This document shows, piece by piece, positions 1-6,043 of a stretch of DNA of 12,025 nucleotides. Under the pieces are notes generated by a model, which was not told the origin of the DNA, ran no database searches, and saw only the letters and a program-made list of their open reading frames with translations. Source of the stretch: Acidobacteriaceae bacterium. GTDB taxonomy: Bacteria; Acidobacteriota; Terriglobia; Terriglobales; Acidobacteriaceae. Both the position numbers and the translations under genes were made by a program. Where the stretch lies: positions 1 through 12,025 of the forward strand of contig WQYS01000039.1 of NCBI GenBank assembly GCA_009781125.1. Reading direction: 5' to 3'. Numbering within the stretch: position 1 is the stretch's first letter; each line of letters opens with the position of its first letter.

Positions 1-142
1 AAAAAAACAAAATAATCATGCTCTCTCTCTTGCCCCACACTCATAAAAAATATAAAAAAAAAAAAAAAAAAGAGGGGGGGGGGGGTTTTATATGAACGGG
101 GGTGTCGCTTGTTTTTGTTAGAGGGGGGGGGGGGGGGGGGGG
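1..142. other. Low-complexity, probably unreliable contig edge
   Basis: The first 142 bases contain a CT repeat (21-30), an 18-base A run (54-71), a 12-base G run (74-85) and a 20-base G run (123-142), separated by short AT-rich pieces. This is unlike the GC-rich coding sequence in the rest of the window. Long G runs beside A runs are typical of sequencing or assembly error at a contig end, for example false G calls in two-colour chemistry, and that is the preferred reading. A real homopolymer-rich region cannot be excluded. A reading frame can be drawn from 109 through the G20 run into the next gene, but it only yields a glycine run and is not accepted as coding. Confidence 0.75.
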
Positions 143-180
143 TAGACTGTCCAAATCTTCAAACAGAGGGAAAACAAACA

Positions 181-372
181 ATGATTAGCACCGCAGTTCA
201 GAGAGGCGGCTGGGTTTATGTCTACGATGAAAAGGGTTCACAAATAGCGACGATCGATGCCGCAGATGGTCTTCAGGGGTACACTTCCAATTCCGTGTCC
301 GTGAAGAGAGGTGGCTGGATTTATATCTACGACGAAAGGGGTTCGCAGATCAACACAATTTCTGCAAGTTAA
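181..372 (+). CDS. Small two-repeat protein, function unknown
   Basis: A 63-residue protein without signal peptide or membrane segment. It consists of two near-identical units 35 residues apart: residues 8-25 (RGGWVYVYDEKGSQIATI) and 43-60 (RGGWIYIYDERGSQINTI), joined by a linker containing GLQGYTSN. Alternating hydrophobic/aromatic residues followed by YDE and a glycine turn suggest paired beta hairpins. I recall similar short proteins of unknown role in other bacteria but can name no family. The ATG at 181 is chosen because a purine-rich stretch (GAGGG, 166-170) lies 10 bases upstream and the first repeat begins just after it. Codons such as AGA, ATA, ACA and TCA are frequent here and rare in the neighbours, which suggests a different origin. 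The stop overlaps the stop of the convergent oxidoreductase gene. The repeat makes coding very likely; the function is unknown. Confidence 0.75.
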   Translation: MISTAVQRGGWVYVYDEKGSQIATIDAADGLQGYTSNSVSVKRGGWIYIYDERGSQINTISAS

Positions 373-1409
373 AGTCCTGCCCGGCGGGCATGCTCGGTCA
401 TTTCGCTGCGAATGTGCAGCGCCAGAGCGAGCGCACGGCGGCCATCGTCGCCGCTGACTACCGGACAGCTCTGACTGCGAACGGCGTTCAGGAAGCTGGC
501 AATCTCCAGACGCAGCGGCTCGCCAGGCTCTACGGAAACTCTGTGCAGCGACATGCCCGGAGCCGGGGTTCCGTTGGGTAACTGCGTTCCCTGCAGCTTC
601 TGCGCCATCGCCGCAATCTTGGCTGGGTCGAGCTTGGCTGCGGAAGAGACGTCGATCATAAACAGGTCCTGCCGCGCGAAGTCGAGCGAAAGGTACTGGT
701 GCGGCTGGAAGAAGCGCAGCTTGCGCACGCGCTCGGTCGAGACGCGCGAAGCCGTGAAGTTGGCCACGCAGCCGTTGGCGAACTCCACGCGCACATTGGC
801 GATATCGACGTTGTGTGAGAGCACCGGAAGCCCGACGGCTCGAACCTCGCGGATGGGGGAAGTGACCAGCGACAACACGATATCGAGGTCGTGGATCATC
901 AGATCGAGCACCACATCGACATCGAGCGAGCGCGGCGTGAACAGACTGAGCCGGTGCGCCTCAAAGAACATCGGCTTGTTCAGCAGCTTCTGGGCGGCGG
1001 CGACGGCGGGGTTGAAGCGCTCCAGGTGGCCGGTCTGAATGATGCGGCCTTTCTCGCGCGCCAGCGCCAGGATGCGGTCGGCGTCCTCAAGGCTGGAGGC
1101 CAGCGGCTTTTCGATCAGCAGATCGACTCCGGCGTCCACTAGAGGCAGAGCAGCCTCGGCGTGGGCGCTGGTCGGCGTGCAGATGGAGGCGGCATCCACG
1201 CGGGTTGCCTCCAGACACTCCTCCACTGAACAGAAGGCGGGAATGCCGAACTCACGGGCGGCCTCACGAGCAGCCTGGTCGCAATCTACGACCGCAACCA
1301 GACGGACGTCTTCGCCGTCCTGTTCCAGTTCGCGGACGACGCGCAGGTGATTGCGCCCGAAGGCTCCTGCGCCCACGACGGCATAGCGGAGTGGAGAATG
1401 CGTGCTCAC
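369..1409 (-). CDS. Gfo/Idh/MocA family NAD(P)-dependent oxidoreductase
   Basis: The protein has 346 residues from a GTG at 1409, a normal length for this family. The N-terminal Rossmann domain opens with YAVVGAGAFGRNH (about residues 8-20), the dinucleotide-binding glycine motif. It continues through SICTPTSAH to IEKPLA, whose EKP is the family signature with the conserved lysine. The C-terminal half carries the MIHDLDI motif and the substrate-binding beta sheet. Members oxidise or reduce sugars, inositols and similar polyols in the cytoplasm; the substrate cannot be read from sequence. Related acidobacterial proteins often sit near lipid A or surface-sugar genes, but no such neighbour is seen here. 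GTG is chosen because the glycine motif then starts at the usual distance and the gene begins one base after the upstream small gene. A longer reading from 1535 only translates that upstream gene in another frame. GGAAGG (1424-1429) may be the ribosome site. Confidence 0.92.
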   Translation of the reverse strand: MSTHSPLRYAVVGAGAFGRNHLRVVRELEQDGEDVRLVAVVDCDQAAREAAREFGIPAFCSVEECLEATRVDAASICTPTSAHAEAALPLVDAGVDLLIEKPLASSLEDADRILALAREKGRIIQTGHLERFNPAVAAAQKLLNKPMFFEAHRLSLFTPRSLDVDVVLDLMIHDLDIVLSLVTSPIREVRAVGLPVLSHNVDIANVRVEFANGCVANFTASRVSTERVRKLRFFQPHQYLSLDFARQDLFMIDVSSAAKLDPAKIAAMAQKLQGTQLPNGTPAPGMSLHRVSVEPGEPLRLEIASFLNAVRSQSCPVVSGDDGRRALALALHIRSEMTEHARRAGL

Positions 1410-1410
1410 G

Positions 1411-1632
1411 TTACTTGACAGGGCCTTCCACTGCCTGGCGGCAGCGCGCATAAAGGCTGAGAAGCTGATTGACCAGCTCCTCGGGTTTTGCAGCTGTGGC
1501 TGCGGCGAAGCCGGTCGATCCGACAGCCCGCCCACCCACGTTGGCGTGGGCGGCGATGAACTTCAGCAGGTCGAGGGCGATATCTTCGGTGCGGCGCGCG
1601 GCCAGACTGCCAGTTTCCCTGGGAACTTCCAT
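1411..1632 (-). CDS. Conserved-looking small protein, function unknown
   Basis: A 73-residue protein with an ATG at 1632, preceded by a strong ribosome site (GGAGAGGAAA read on the minus strand, about 8 bases upstream). It starts acidic/basic and is mostly helical by composition, with the segments DIALDLLKFIAAHA and PEELVNQLLSLYARC around a glycine/alanine-rich middle. There is no signal peptide or transmembrane segment, and no known family is recognised. It ends one base before the GTG of the Gfo/Idh/MocA gene, so the two are almost certainly cotranscribed and probably translationally coupled. That makes a helper or binding role for the oxidoreductase possible, but this is inference. The good ribosome site and tight spacing support a real gene. 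Confidence 0.68.
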   Translation of the reverse strand: MEVPRETGSLAARRTEDIALDLLKFIAAHANVGGRAVGSTGFAAATAAKPEELVNQLLSLYARCRQAVEGPVK

Positions 1633-1725
1633 GTGGGGTTCTTTCCTCTCCGTGTTCCTCTTGTGGCTCTGTAGGAATGTTAATGGGCGGAGAGGATGCG
1701 CGCAAATCTGGCCACTGCCATTCGC

Positions 1726-2019
1726 TCACTTGCCTGCAAGAGTGAGCGTGTGGCTGTCTTCGGCGTCGTTGGCGCGCAGGACGTCGGCCAGCGGACCGGA
1801 TGCCCGGAAGGCGAACGCCTCCAGAATCGCGGCGATGGCGTGAGCGTCGTAGGTATGCAGGTGAGAGTTGTTTATGCCAAAGATGGACCATCCCTCGCGC
1901 TTGAGGACGGCCCGCAGCGTGGAGACTCCGAAGGGCTTGCCGTTCTTCACGGCGGCGATGTAGCGATGAGCAAAAAAACCCGCAAGAATTGGACTCAGGT
2001 ATTGAATTCGCAGCGTCAT
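1726..2019 (-). CDS. Hypothetical protein, 97 residues
   Basis: The frame starts at an ATG (2019) behind a fair ribosome site (GAGAGG on the minus strand, positions 2025-2030). The product begins with a moderately hydrophobic segment (SPILAGFFAHRYIAAV) that is too polar to be a clear membrane helix. A central WSIFGINNSHLHTYDAHAIAAILEAF stretch holds several histidines, and the tail is low in conserved-looking features. No family is recognised. It lies 93 bases upstream of the 73-residue gene on the same strand and may be first in that transcript. The wider context (high-GC third positions, a promoter candidate 150 bases upstream) favours a gene. With no homologue to name, a chance open frame remains possible. 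Confidence 0.5.
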   Translation of the reverse strand: MTLRIQYLSPILAGFFAHRYIAAVKNGKPFGVSTLRAVLKREGWSIFGINNSHLHTYDAHAIAAILEAFAFRASGPLADVLRANDAEDSHTLTLAGK

Positions 2020-2067
2020 ATGCGCCTCTCGGTGCAGTTGGGGGCGCTAGAATGAGAGGTACGGCGC

Positions 2068-2137
2068 AGGGTGCAATCGCTTTGCATCCTACCCCAGCCC
2101 GGTCACGTCAGCGCCACTGGCATGGCCGGGGTCTTTT
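2068..2137 (+). ncRNA. Structured non-coding stretch: two hairpins and a short T tail
   Basis: Hairpin 1 pairs AGGGTGCAA (2068-2076) with TTGCATCCT (2082-2090) around a 5-base loop. Hairpin 2 pairs CCCGGTCA (2098-2105) with TGGCCGGG (2123-2130) and is followed by TCTTTT (2132-2137). Each stem contains one G-T position that pairs as a G-U wobble only if the plus strand is transcribed; on the minus strand both become A-C mismatches. With TAGAAT at 2048-2053 as a possible -10 box, this could be a short plus-strand RNA ending at a terminator, or only leader structure of the minus-strand transcript. No -35 box and no known RNA family is recognised. Confidence 0.25.
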
Positions 2138-2170
2138 GATGTCGTTTCCTGCGACAGAAACAATGTCTTG

Positions 2171-2199
2171 ATACTCGCCTCTGTTGGCCAAAGTGTCAA
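2171..2199 (-). promoter_or_regulatory. Candidate sigma-70 promoter for the 2019-369 gene group
   Basis: Read on the minus strand, a perfect -35 box TTGACA (2194-2199) is followed after 17 bases by GAGTAT (2171-2176), a weak -10 box. Transcription would start near 2163 and run through about 145 bases of leader into the 97-residue gene. The -35 match is the main support; the -10 is poor. Confidence 0.35.
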
Positions 2200-2241
2200 G
2201 TGTTTTCAATAACATACAATCTTCATTTTCAGGCATATCGC

Positions 2242-2257
2242 GCAGGCTTTTGCCTGC
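2242..2257 (-). terminator. Short hairpin downstream of alr, weak terminator candidate
   Basis: GCAGGC and GCCTGC form a 6-base-pair stem around a four-base A loop (minus strand), 18 bases after the alr stop codon. No T run follows on the minus strand, so it is not a standard intrinsic terminator. It could protect the 3' end of the long minus-strand transcript or act with Rho. Confidence 0.25.
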
Positions 2258-2275
2258 TCTCGCCAGAGGGGCAAG

Positions 2276-3484
2276 CTAAACCAGCGATGCGCGCGCGCGA
2301 ACCTCGCAAAGAATTTCGTAGGCAATGGTGTGCGCCAATCGTGCATGGTCGTCAGCGGTGATGCCATCGCCCAGCAGGACGACCTCATCGCCGACGCGGT
2401 CGCGGTCGATTCCGGAGACATCGACGGTAGTGAGGTTCATCGAGATGCGTCCGAGGATGGGCGCGCGGCAGCCGTGAATCATGACCCAGCCGCCTGCGCG
2501 GTCGTTGCTGGAGGAGAGCTCGCGCCGCAGGCCGTCCGCGTATCCGACCGGCAACAGAGCGACGCGCATCGGCCTCCTCGCTGCAAAGATGCCGTTGTAG
2601 CCGATGACCTCGCCTGCATCCAGATCGCGCACGGCAAGAATGCGAGTCTTCCATGTCATCACAGGCTGCAAGCGGTCGTGGATTCTTGCTGCCGGTCCGC
2701 TGCAGCCTGGCTCGTGCTCGATAGGCAGGCTGTAGCCGTAGAGTCCGATGCCGGTCCGCACCATGGGTTGCGCTCCCAGCTCTGAGGCAAGCCGCGTCAG
2801 CCAGTTGTGAAAGCCTGGACAGTCTTGCTCAACACAGTTATCCAGCATCGAAGTGCTGCCAGCGTGCAGCCACGCCGGACGCAGGCCTGAAGCCGCAACG
2901 CTGCGGCAGGCCTGCTCGAAGCGCGCGCGCTGCATCGCGGTCAGAGAAGAACCGGCAACCTCGCTGGCGGCGAAGTGAGTCAGCACGCCGTCAAGCACGA
3001 TCAGCGGATGTGCCGCGATCCACGTGAGCACGCGGTCCAGCTCTTTGCCTGGAGGCACGCCTTGCCGCGACATGCCGGTATCGATTTCGAGATGAACAGG
3101 GAGCGAGCGCGCATCGTGTCTGGATGCAGCATCAGCAAGACACTCAAGCTGCTCCACCGTCCAGACGCAGGAGACAAGACGGTGCTCGACTCTATGAGAG
3201 GCCTCCTCAACGTCGCCGGCCACCAGGCCGCTCATGATGAGAATCTGCGGACGCGGCGAGATGCCGCCGAGCGACTCGACGACCGCAGCGCCCTCGTCGG
3301 CATCCTTCACGCCGAGCCAGCGCGCTCCCTCGCGCACCAGCACCGGAGCCAGCAGCGACGCGCTGTGTCCGTAACTGTCCGACTTGACGACGGCCAGCAG
3401 CGCCACGTCCGACTCTGCCGCCTCGGCCAGCGTGCGATAGTTCGCCGCCAGCCGTTCCCGCGAAAGCTCAACCCAACTGTTCAC
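2276..3484 (-). CDS. alr: Alanine racemase (PLP-dependent)
   Basis: It interconverts L- and D-alanine in the cytoplasm, supplying D-alanine for peptidoglycan. The 402-residue product is of normal to slightly long length. LLAVVKSDSYGH contains Lys34, the expected PLP-binding lysine (usual motif AVVKADAYGH). RTGIGLYG (243-250) and LPVGYADG (311-318) are typical PLP and active-site motifs. Tyr296 in VIGYNGIF aligns with the second catalytic base, 19 residues before Tyr315 as in the Geobacillus enzyme. GRISMN (345-350) replaces the usual GR.CMD, and the final arginine-proline-tyrosine motif is missing from the C-terminus, so this is a divergent member. The start is GTG at 3484; an upstream ATG at 3492 is out of frame and meets a stop at once. 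The gene lies 9 bases after dapF, so two wall-precursor enzymes are cotranscribed. Confidence 0.93.
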   Translation of the reverse strand: MNSWVELSRERLAANYRTLAEAAESDVALLAVVKSDSYGHSASLLAPVLVREGARWLGVKDADEGAAVVESLGGISPRPQILIMSGLVAGDVEEASHRVEHRLVSCVWTVEQLECLADAASRHDARSLPVHLEIDTGMSRQGVPPGKELDRVLTWIAAHPLIVLDGVLTHFAASEVAGSSLTAMQRARFEQACRSVAASGLRPAWLHAGSTSMLDNCVEQDCPGFHNWLTRLASELGAQPMVRTGIGLYGYSLPIEHEPGCSGPAARIHDRLQPVMTWKTRILAVRDLDAGEVIGYNGIFAARRPMRVALLPVGYADGLRRELSSSNDRAGGWVMIHGCRAPILGRISMNLTTVDVSGIDRDRVGDEVVLLGDGITADDHARLAHTIAYEILCEVRARASLV

Positions 3485-3493
3485 GTTTCCATT

Positions 3494-4309
3494 CTAACTA
3501 CGCGGACCGGCGTAGGCCTCGCCGCGGCAGATGATCTCGGCGGGTCCAGTCAGCAGCATGACCGCATCTTCGGAATCCGCAGGCCAGACCGTCCGCTGCG
3601 AGCCGCCCTCGGCGATCGCCGTCAGCTCACGAGCCACTCCGCGCAACGCCATCGACGCCGACGATGAGGCGCAGGTTCCGGTTCCCGAAGAGGTCGTCGG
3701 CCCGCAGCCGCGCTCGAAGATGCGGAAGGATATCTTGTCCTTCGACAGCACACGGACGAACTCAACATTCGTTCCATGCGGAAACAGCGGGCTGACGCTG
3801 ATCTTTGCTCCCAGCTCCTGCCAGCGAAGGCCATGCCCGCTGAAGTCTTCGTTTTCGGTGAAGATGACGAAGTGCGGATTGCCGACGTTGACAACGGCTC
3901 CTTCGACCTTGCCAACGCCGTCAACCTGAATCGTCTGCGGCGTAACCTGCGGCACGCCCATCTCGCTTTCGATCAGGTACAGAGGATTGTTATCTTCTAC
4001 GACGCGGCAGCGACGCGGGCCGCCATGCGTGCCCAATATAACGTCATCGATTCCCTCGCTCGAGGCAAGCCACGCGGCCACGCAGCGGGTTCCGTTGCCG
4101 GAAAGCTCGGCGGCGCTGCCATCGGCGTTGAAGAGCCGCAGAAAAATCTCGCCATCGCGGCGGTCGACAAACTCAATGCCATCGGCGCCGATGCTGGTGT
4201 TGCGGCTGCACAGCTTGCGCGTCAGCTCGGCATGATCTTTCTTGGGAAACCGCTCGTCAACGATAAGGAAGTCGTTGCCGCAGGCATGAACTTTAACAAA
4301 AGGAATCAT
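3494..4309 (-). CDS. dapF: Diaminopimelate epimerase, variant active site
   Basis: The family converts LL- to meso-diaminopimelate, needed for lysine and for peptidoglycan cross-links. The 271-residue product has the hallmark motifs: HACGNDFLIVD near the start, ELSGNGTRCVAAW with the first catalytic cysteine (Cys76), GNPHFVIF with His146, and FERGCGPT with Glu199. The second catalytic cysteine, normally in ..ACGTG.., is replaced: the sequence is TTSSGTG, with Ser208 (codon 3686-3688) at that position. Nearby Cys202 and Cys212 are not in register. Either the enzyme works with a serine, or it has another substrate. Start: ATG at 4309, because MIPFVKVHACGND matches the family's N-terminus. A longer frame to 4372 exists only because it reads through an interspersed repeat. 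No strong ribosome site is visible. alr follows after 9 bases. Confidence 0.88.
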   Translation of the reverse strand: MIPFVKVHACGNDFLIVDERFPKKDHAELTRKLCSRNTSIGADGIEFVDRRDGEIFLRLFNADGSAAELSGNGTRCVAAWLASSEGIDDVILGTHGGPRRCRVVEDNNPLYLIESEMGVPQVTPQTIQVDGVGKVEGAVVNVGNPHFVIFTENEDFSGHGLRWQELGAKISVSPLFPHGTNVEFVRVLSKDKISFRIFERGCGPTTSSGTGTCASSSASMALRGVARELTAIAEGGSQRTVWPADSEDAVMLLTGPAEIICRGEAYAGPRS

Positions 4310-4337
4310 CTGTATAAGGATACCGCCAGAGGAACAA

Positions 4338-4372
4338 AAAGCAGATACCTTCGCTTCGCTGCGGGATGACAA
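4338..4372 (-). repeat. Interspersed 35-base repeat, single copy
   Basis: Read on the minus strand this runs from TTGTCATCCCGCAGCG to ATCTGCTTT. It matches the copy at 10525-10559 at 31 of 35 positions. It sits in the 81-base gap between the glycosyltransferase and dapF. I recall similar GTCATTC..GAGCGAAGCGA..ATCTGCTTT elements scattered between genes in acidobacterial genomes. Confidence 0.8.
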
Positions 4373-4390
4373 GGTGAAGGAGATGATTGT

Positions 4391-6043
4391 CTAGTGAGTC
4401 AAGGTGATGAAACGGTTGGACTGATAGATGCGCGCGCAGGACTGGCCGGTAGTGCAGAGCACGGCCAGTTCCGTCAGGCCTTCCGGATGCTCCGCGACCG
4501 CCTTTGATACGGGATCGCCTTCCATTGCCACGACAAACGCCGCATGGTCTGCTGGAGCCGTCAGCGCCTGCTGCCAGCTATCGTTCTCGCGTCCGCCGAT
4601 GAACTGCCGCAGCGGAATCCCAGCCTGCTGTATGGCTCCGATGTGGTCGGTATACATCATAATAGTCGCTCCCGGCGGAAACGATTGCAGGTAGCGCGAC
4701 AGCGCAGCTTCGAAGGCGACTCGCGTGATCGAGTTCGCCTTGGCTTCCTTGAGCACAATCGGAGTTGCGGCCATCATGGCCACGGCATTGAGCGCCCCCA
4801 GCGAGAGAGCAGCCGGATAAAGCAACTGCGCGGCGAGCCGGTGCCGCTCGTTCCAGCGCCGCGCCAGCCATTGCAGCAGGAAGAAGGCCGAGACGGCCAG
4901 CGCCGGAAGCATCTCCACTCCGTAGCGCGCATTATAGTAGGAGTGCGGCCACAGTGGCGGGATATAGATCGGAACCGAGCCGAACGAGATCGAGTAGACA
5001 TAGAACGGCAGCGGAATCCACAGCAGCAGCGCGGCGCGTTCCGTATTGCAGCGACATGCCAGCGCGAGTCCGCCAATCGCCGCAGCCATTACGGCGAAGC
5101 CTGTCTCCCACGCCGAAGCCACTAGCTGCGCCGCGCGCGTGTACAGGACCGCGGCCCACAGCGGATTGTGCCAGCCGGCATGTCCTGGCGACCATCTGCG
5201 ATCGATGGCCGCAGCCGAGTAGGGCCCGCGCAGGAAATCCAGCGGGTCATGAAAGAGGTGCTGGTTATAGGCAAGCCATCCCAGCGGACCGGCTACGGCG
5301 AGAACGGTGAAGATCACGTACCACGGAGCCACCTTGCTCCAGAGCCTCTGCCGCCGAGCGAAGACCTGCCACGTCACGGTTCCCCAGATCGCCGCTCCTA
5401 GGATCCAGCCATCGTATCGCGTATAGACCGCGGCCAGCGTCAGCACTCCGAGCAGGAGCAATCTTCGCGCTGCTACGGTGCTTTGTCCTTCGCGGACCGC
5501 GGCGGTGAACTCCATCGTCAGCAGCGTTGCCCAGATCAGAATTGCCAGGAACAGCGGCTCCGTCATCGCCGTGGTCGAGAGATACAGCAGATTAGGATTC
5601 AGCGCGAAGAACACGGTGGCGGCAAACGACCATCGCGGCGTAAGCATGCGGCGCGCGAGCCTGTAGAATCCGGCCACGCCAAGGATGTAGCACAGCAGAG
5701 AAGGCCACGCTCCGGCCAGTCCGTTCTGCCACCACTCCATCCTGGAGATGAACGGCAGCATGAGAATATGCGGCAGCGGCAGCCATACTCCGCCGAGCTG
5801 GTTCAGTCCGGGGTTGCGCGAGTCGACGATGCGCCGCGCGATGCCCATGTGCGCCACCGCGTCGCCGTACAGCAGCAGGTATCCGCGCGAGTACGAGACC
5901 AGCAGCGAGACGAAGGCCACCACCATCGCCGCCATCGCAAGGGGAAAGGTCTCCTCCCGGCTGGCAGGCCTCACCACGTCAGGCGCAATTGCGCTGGCGT
6001 CCGGCAGCTTCGCAAGTGCGCGGCGTGATCCAGGCCTACGCAT
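4391..6043 (-). CDS. Polytopic membrane glycosyltransferase, GT-C fold (family 39-like)
   Basis: A 550-residue integral membrane protein with roughly ten hydrophobic segments, the first at about residues 35-50. Straight after it comes LLLYGDAVAHMGIARRIVDS (from about 57), whose Asp61 is the first-loop acidic residue typical of GT-C enzymes. It is followed by PGLNQLGGVWLPLPH. Such enzymes move a sugar from a polyprenyl-phosphate donor to a lipid or protein on the outer face of the inner membrane; donor and acceptor cannot be told from sequence. A soluble C-terminal part (from about 430) ends the protein. The start is ATG at 6043, giving an 8-base overlap with the PfkB kinase gene and probable translational coupling; a TTG two codons upstream (6049) is an alternative. 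Downstream lie the interspersed repeat and dapF, fitting an envelope role. Confidence 0.82.
   Translation of the reverse strand: MRRPGSRRALAKLPDASAIAPDVVRPASREETFPLAMAAMVVAFVSLLVSYSRGYLLLYGDAVAHMGIARRIVDSRNPGLNQLGGVWLPLPHILMLPFISRMEWWQNGLAGAWPSLLCYILGVAGFYRLARRMLTPRWSFAATVFFALNPNLLYLSTTAMTEPLFLAILIWATLLTMEFTAAVREGQSTVAARRLLLLGVLTLAAVYTRYDGWILGAAIWGTVTWQVFARRQRLWSKVAPWYVIFTVLAVAGPLGWLAYNQHLFHDPLDFLRGPYSAAAIDRRWSPGHAGWHNPLWAAVLYTRAAQLVASAWETGFAVMAAAIGGLALACRCNTERAALLLWIPLPFYVYSISFGSVPIYIPPLWPHSYYNARYGVEMLPALAVSAFFLLQWLARRWNERHRLAAQLLYPAALSLGALNAVAMMAATPIVLKEAKANSITRVAFEAALSRYLQSFPPGATIMMYTDHIGAIQQAGIPLRQFIGGRENDSWQQALTAPADHAAFVVAMEGDPVSKAVAEHPEGLTELAVLCTTGQSCARIYQSNRFITLTH

Noticed and set aside
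109..180. Upstream extension of the small repeat protein through the G20 run
   Set aside because: It would add only a glycine run and a low-complexity piece from probably unreliable sequence; the ATG at 181 has a ribosome site.
1410..1535. N-terminal extension of the Gfo/Idh/MocA protein
   Set aside because: These codons overlap the 73-residue gene in another frame. The Rossmann motif is correctly spaced from the GTG at 1409.
1406..1891. A 161-codon minus-strand frame overlapping both small unknown genes
   Set aside because: Its product is basic and low in complexity (R, H, S, P), and it conflicts with two frames that have ribosome sites and tighter gene spacing.
2040..2140. tRNA or SRP RNA in the gap upstream of the 97-residue gene
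   Set aside because: There is no T-loop sequence, no cloverleaf pairing and no SRP core motif; only two simple hairpins are present.
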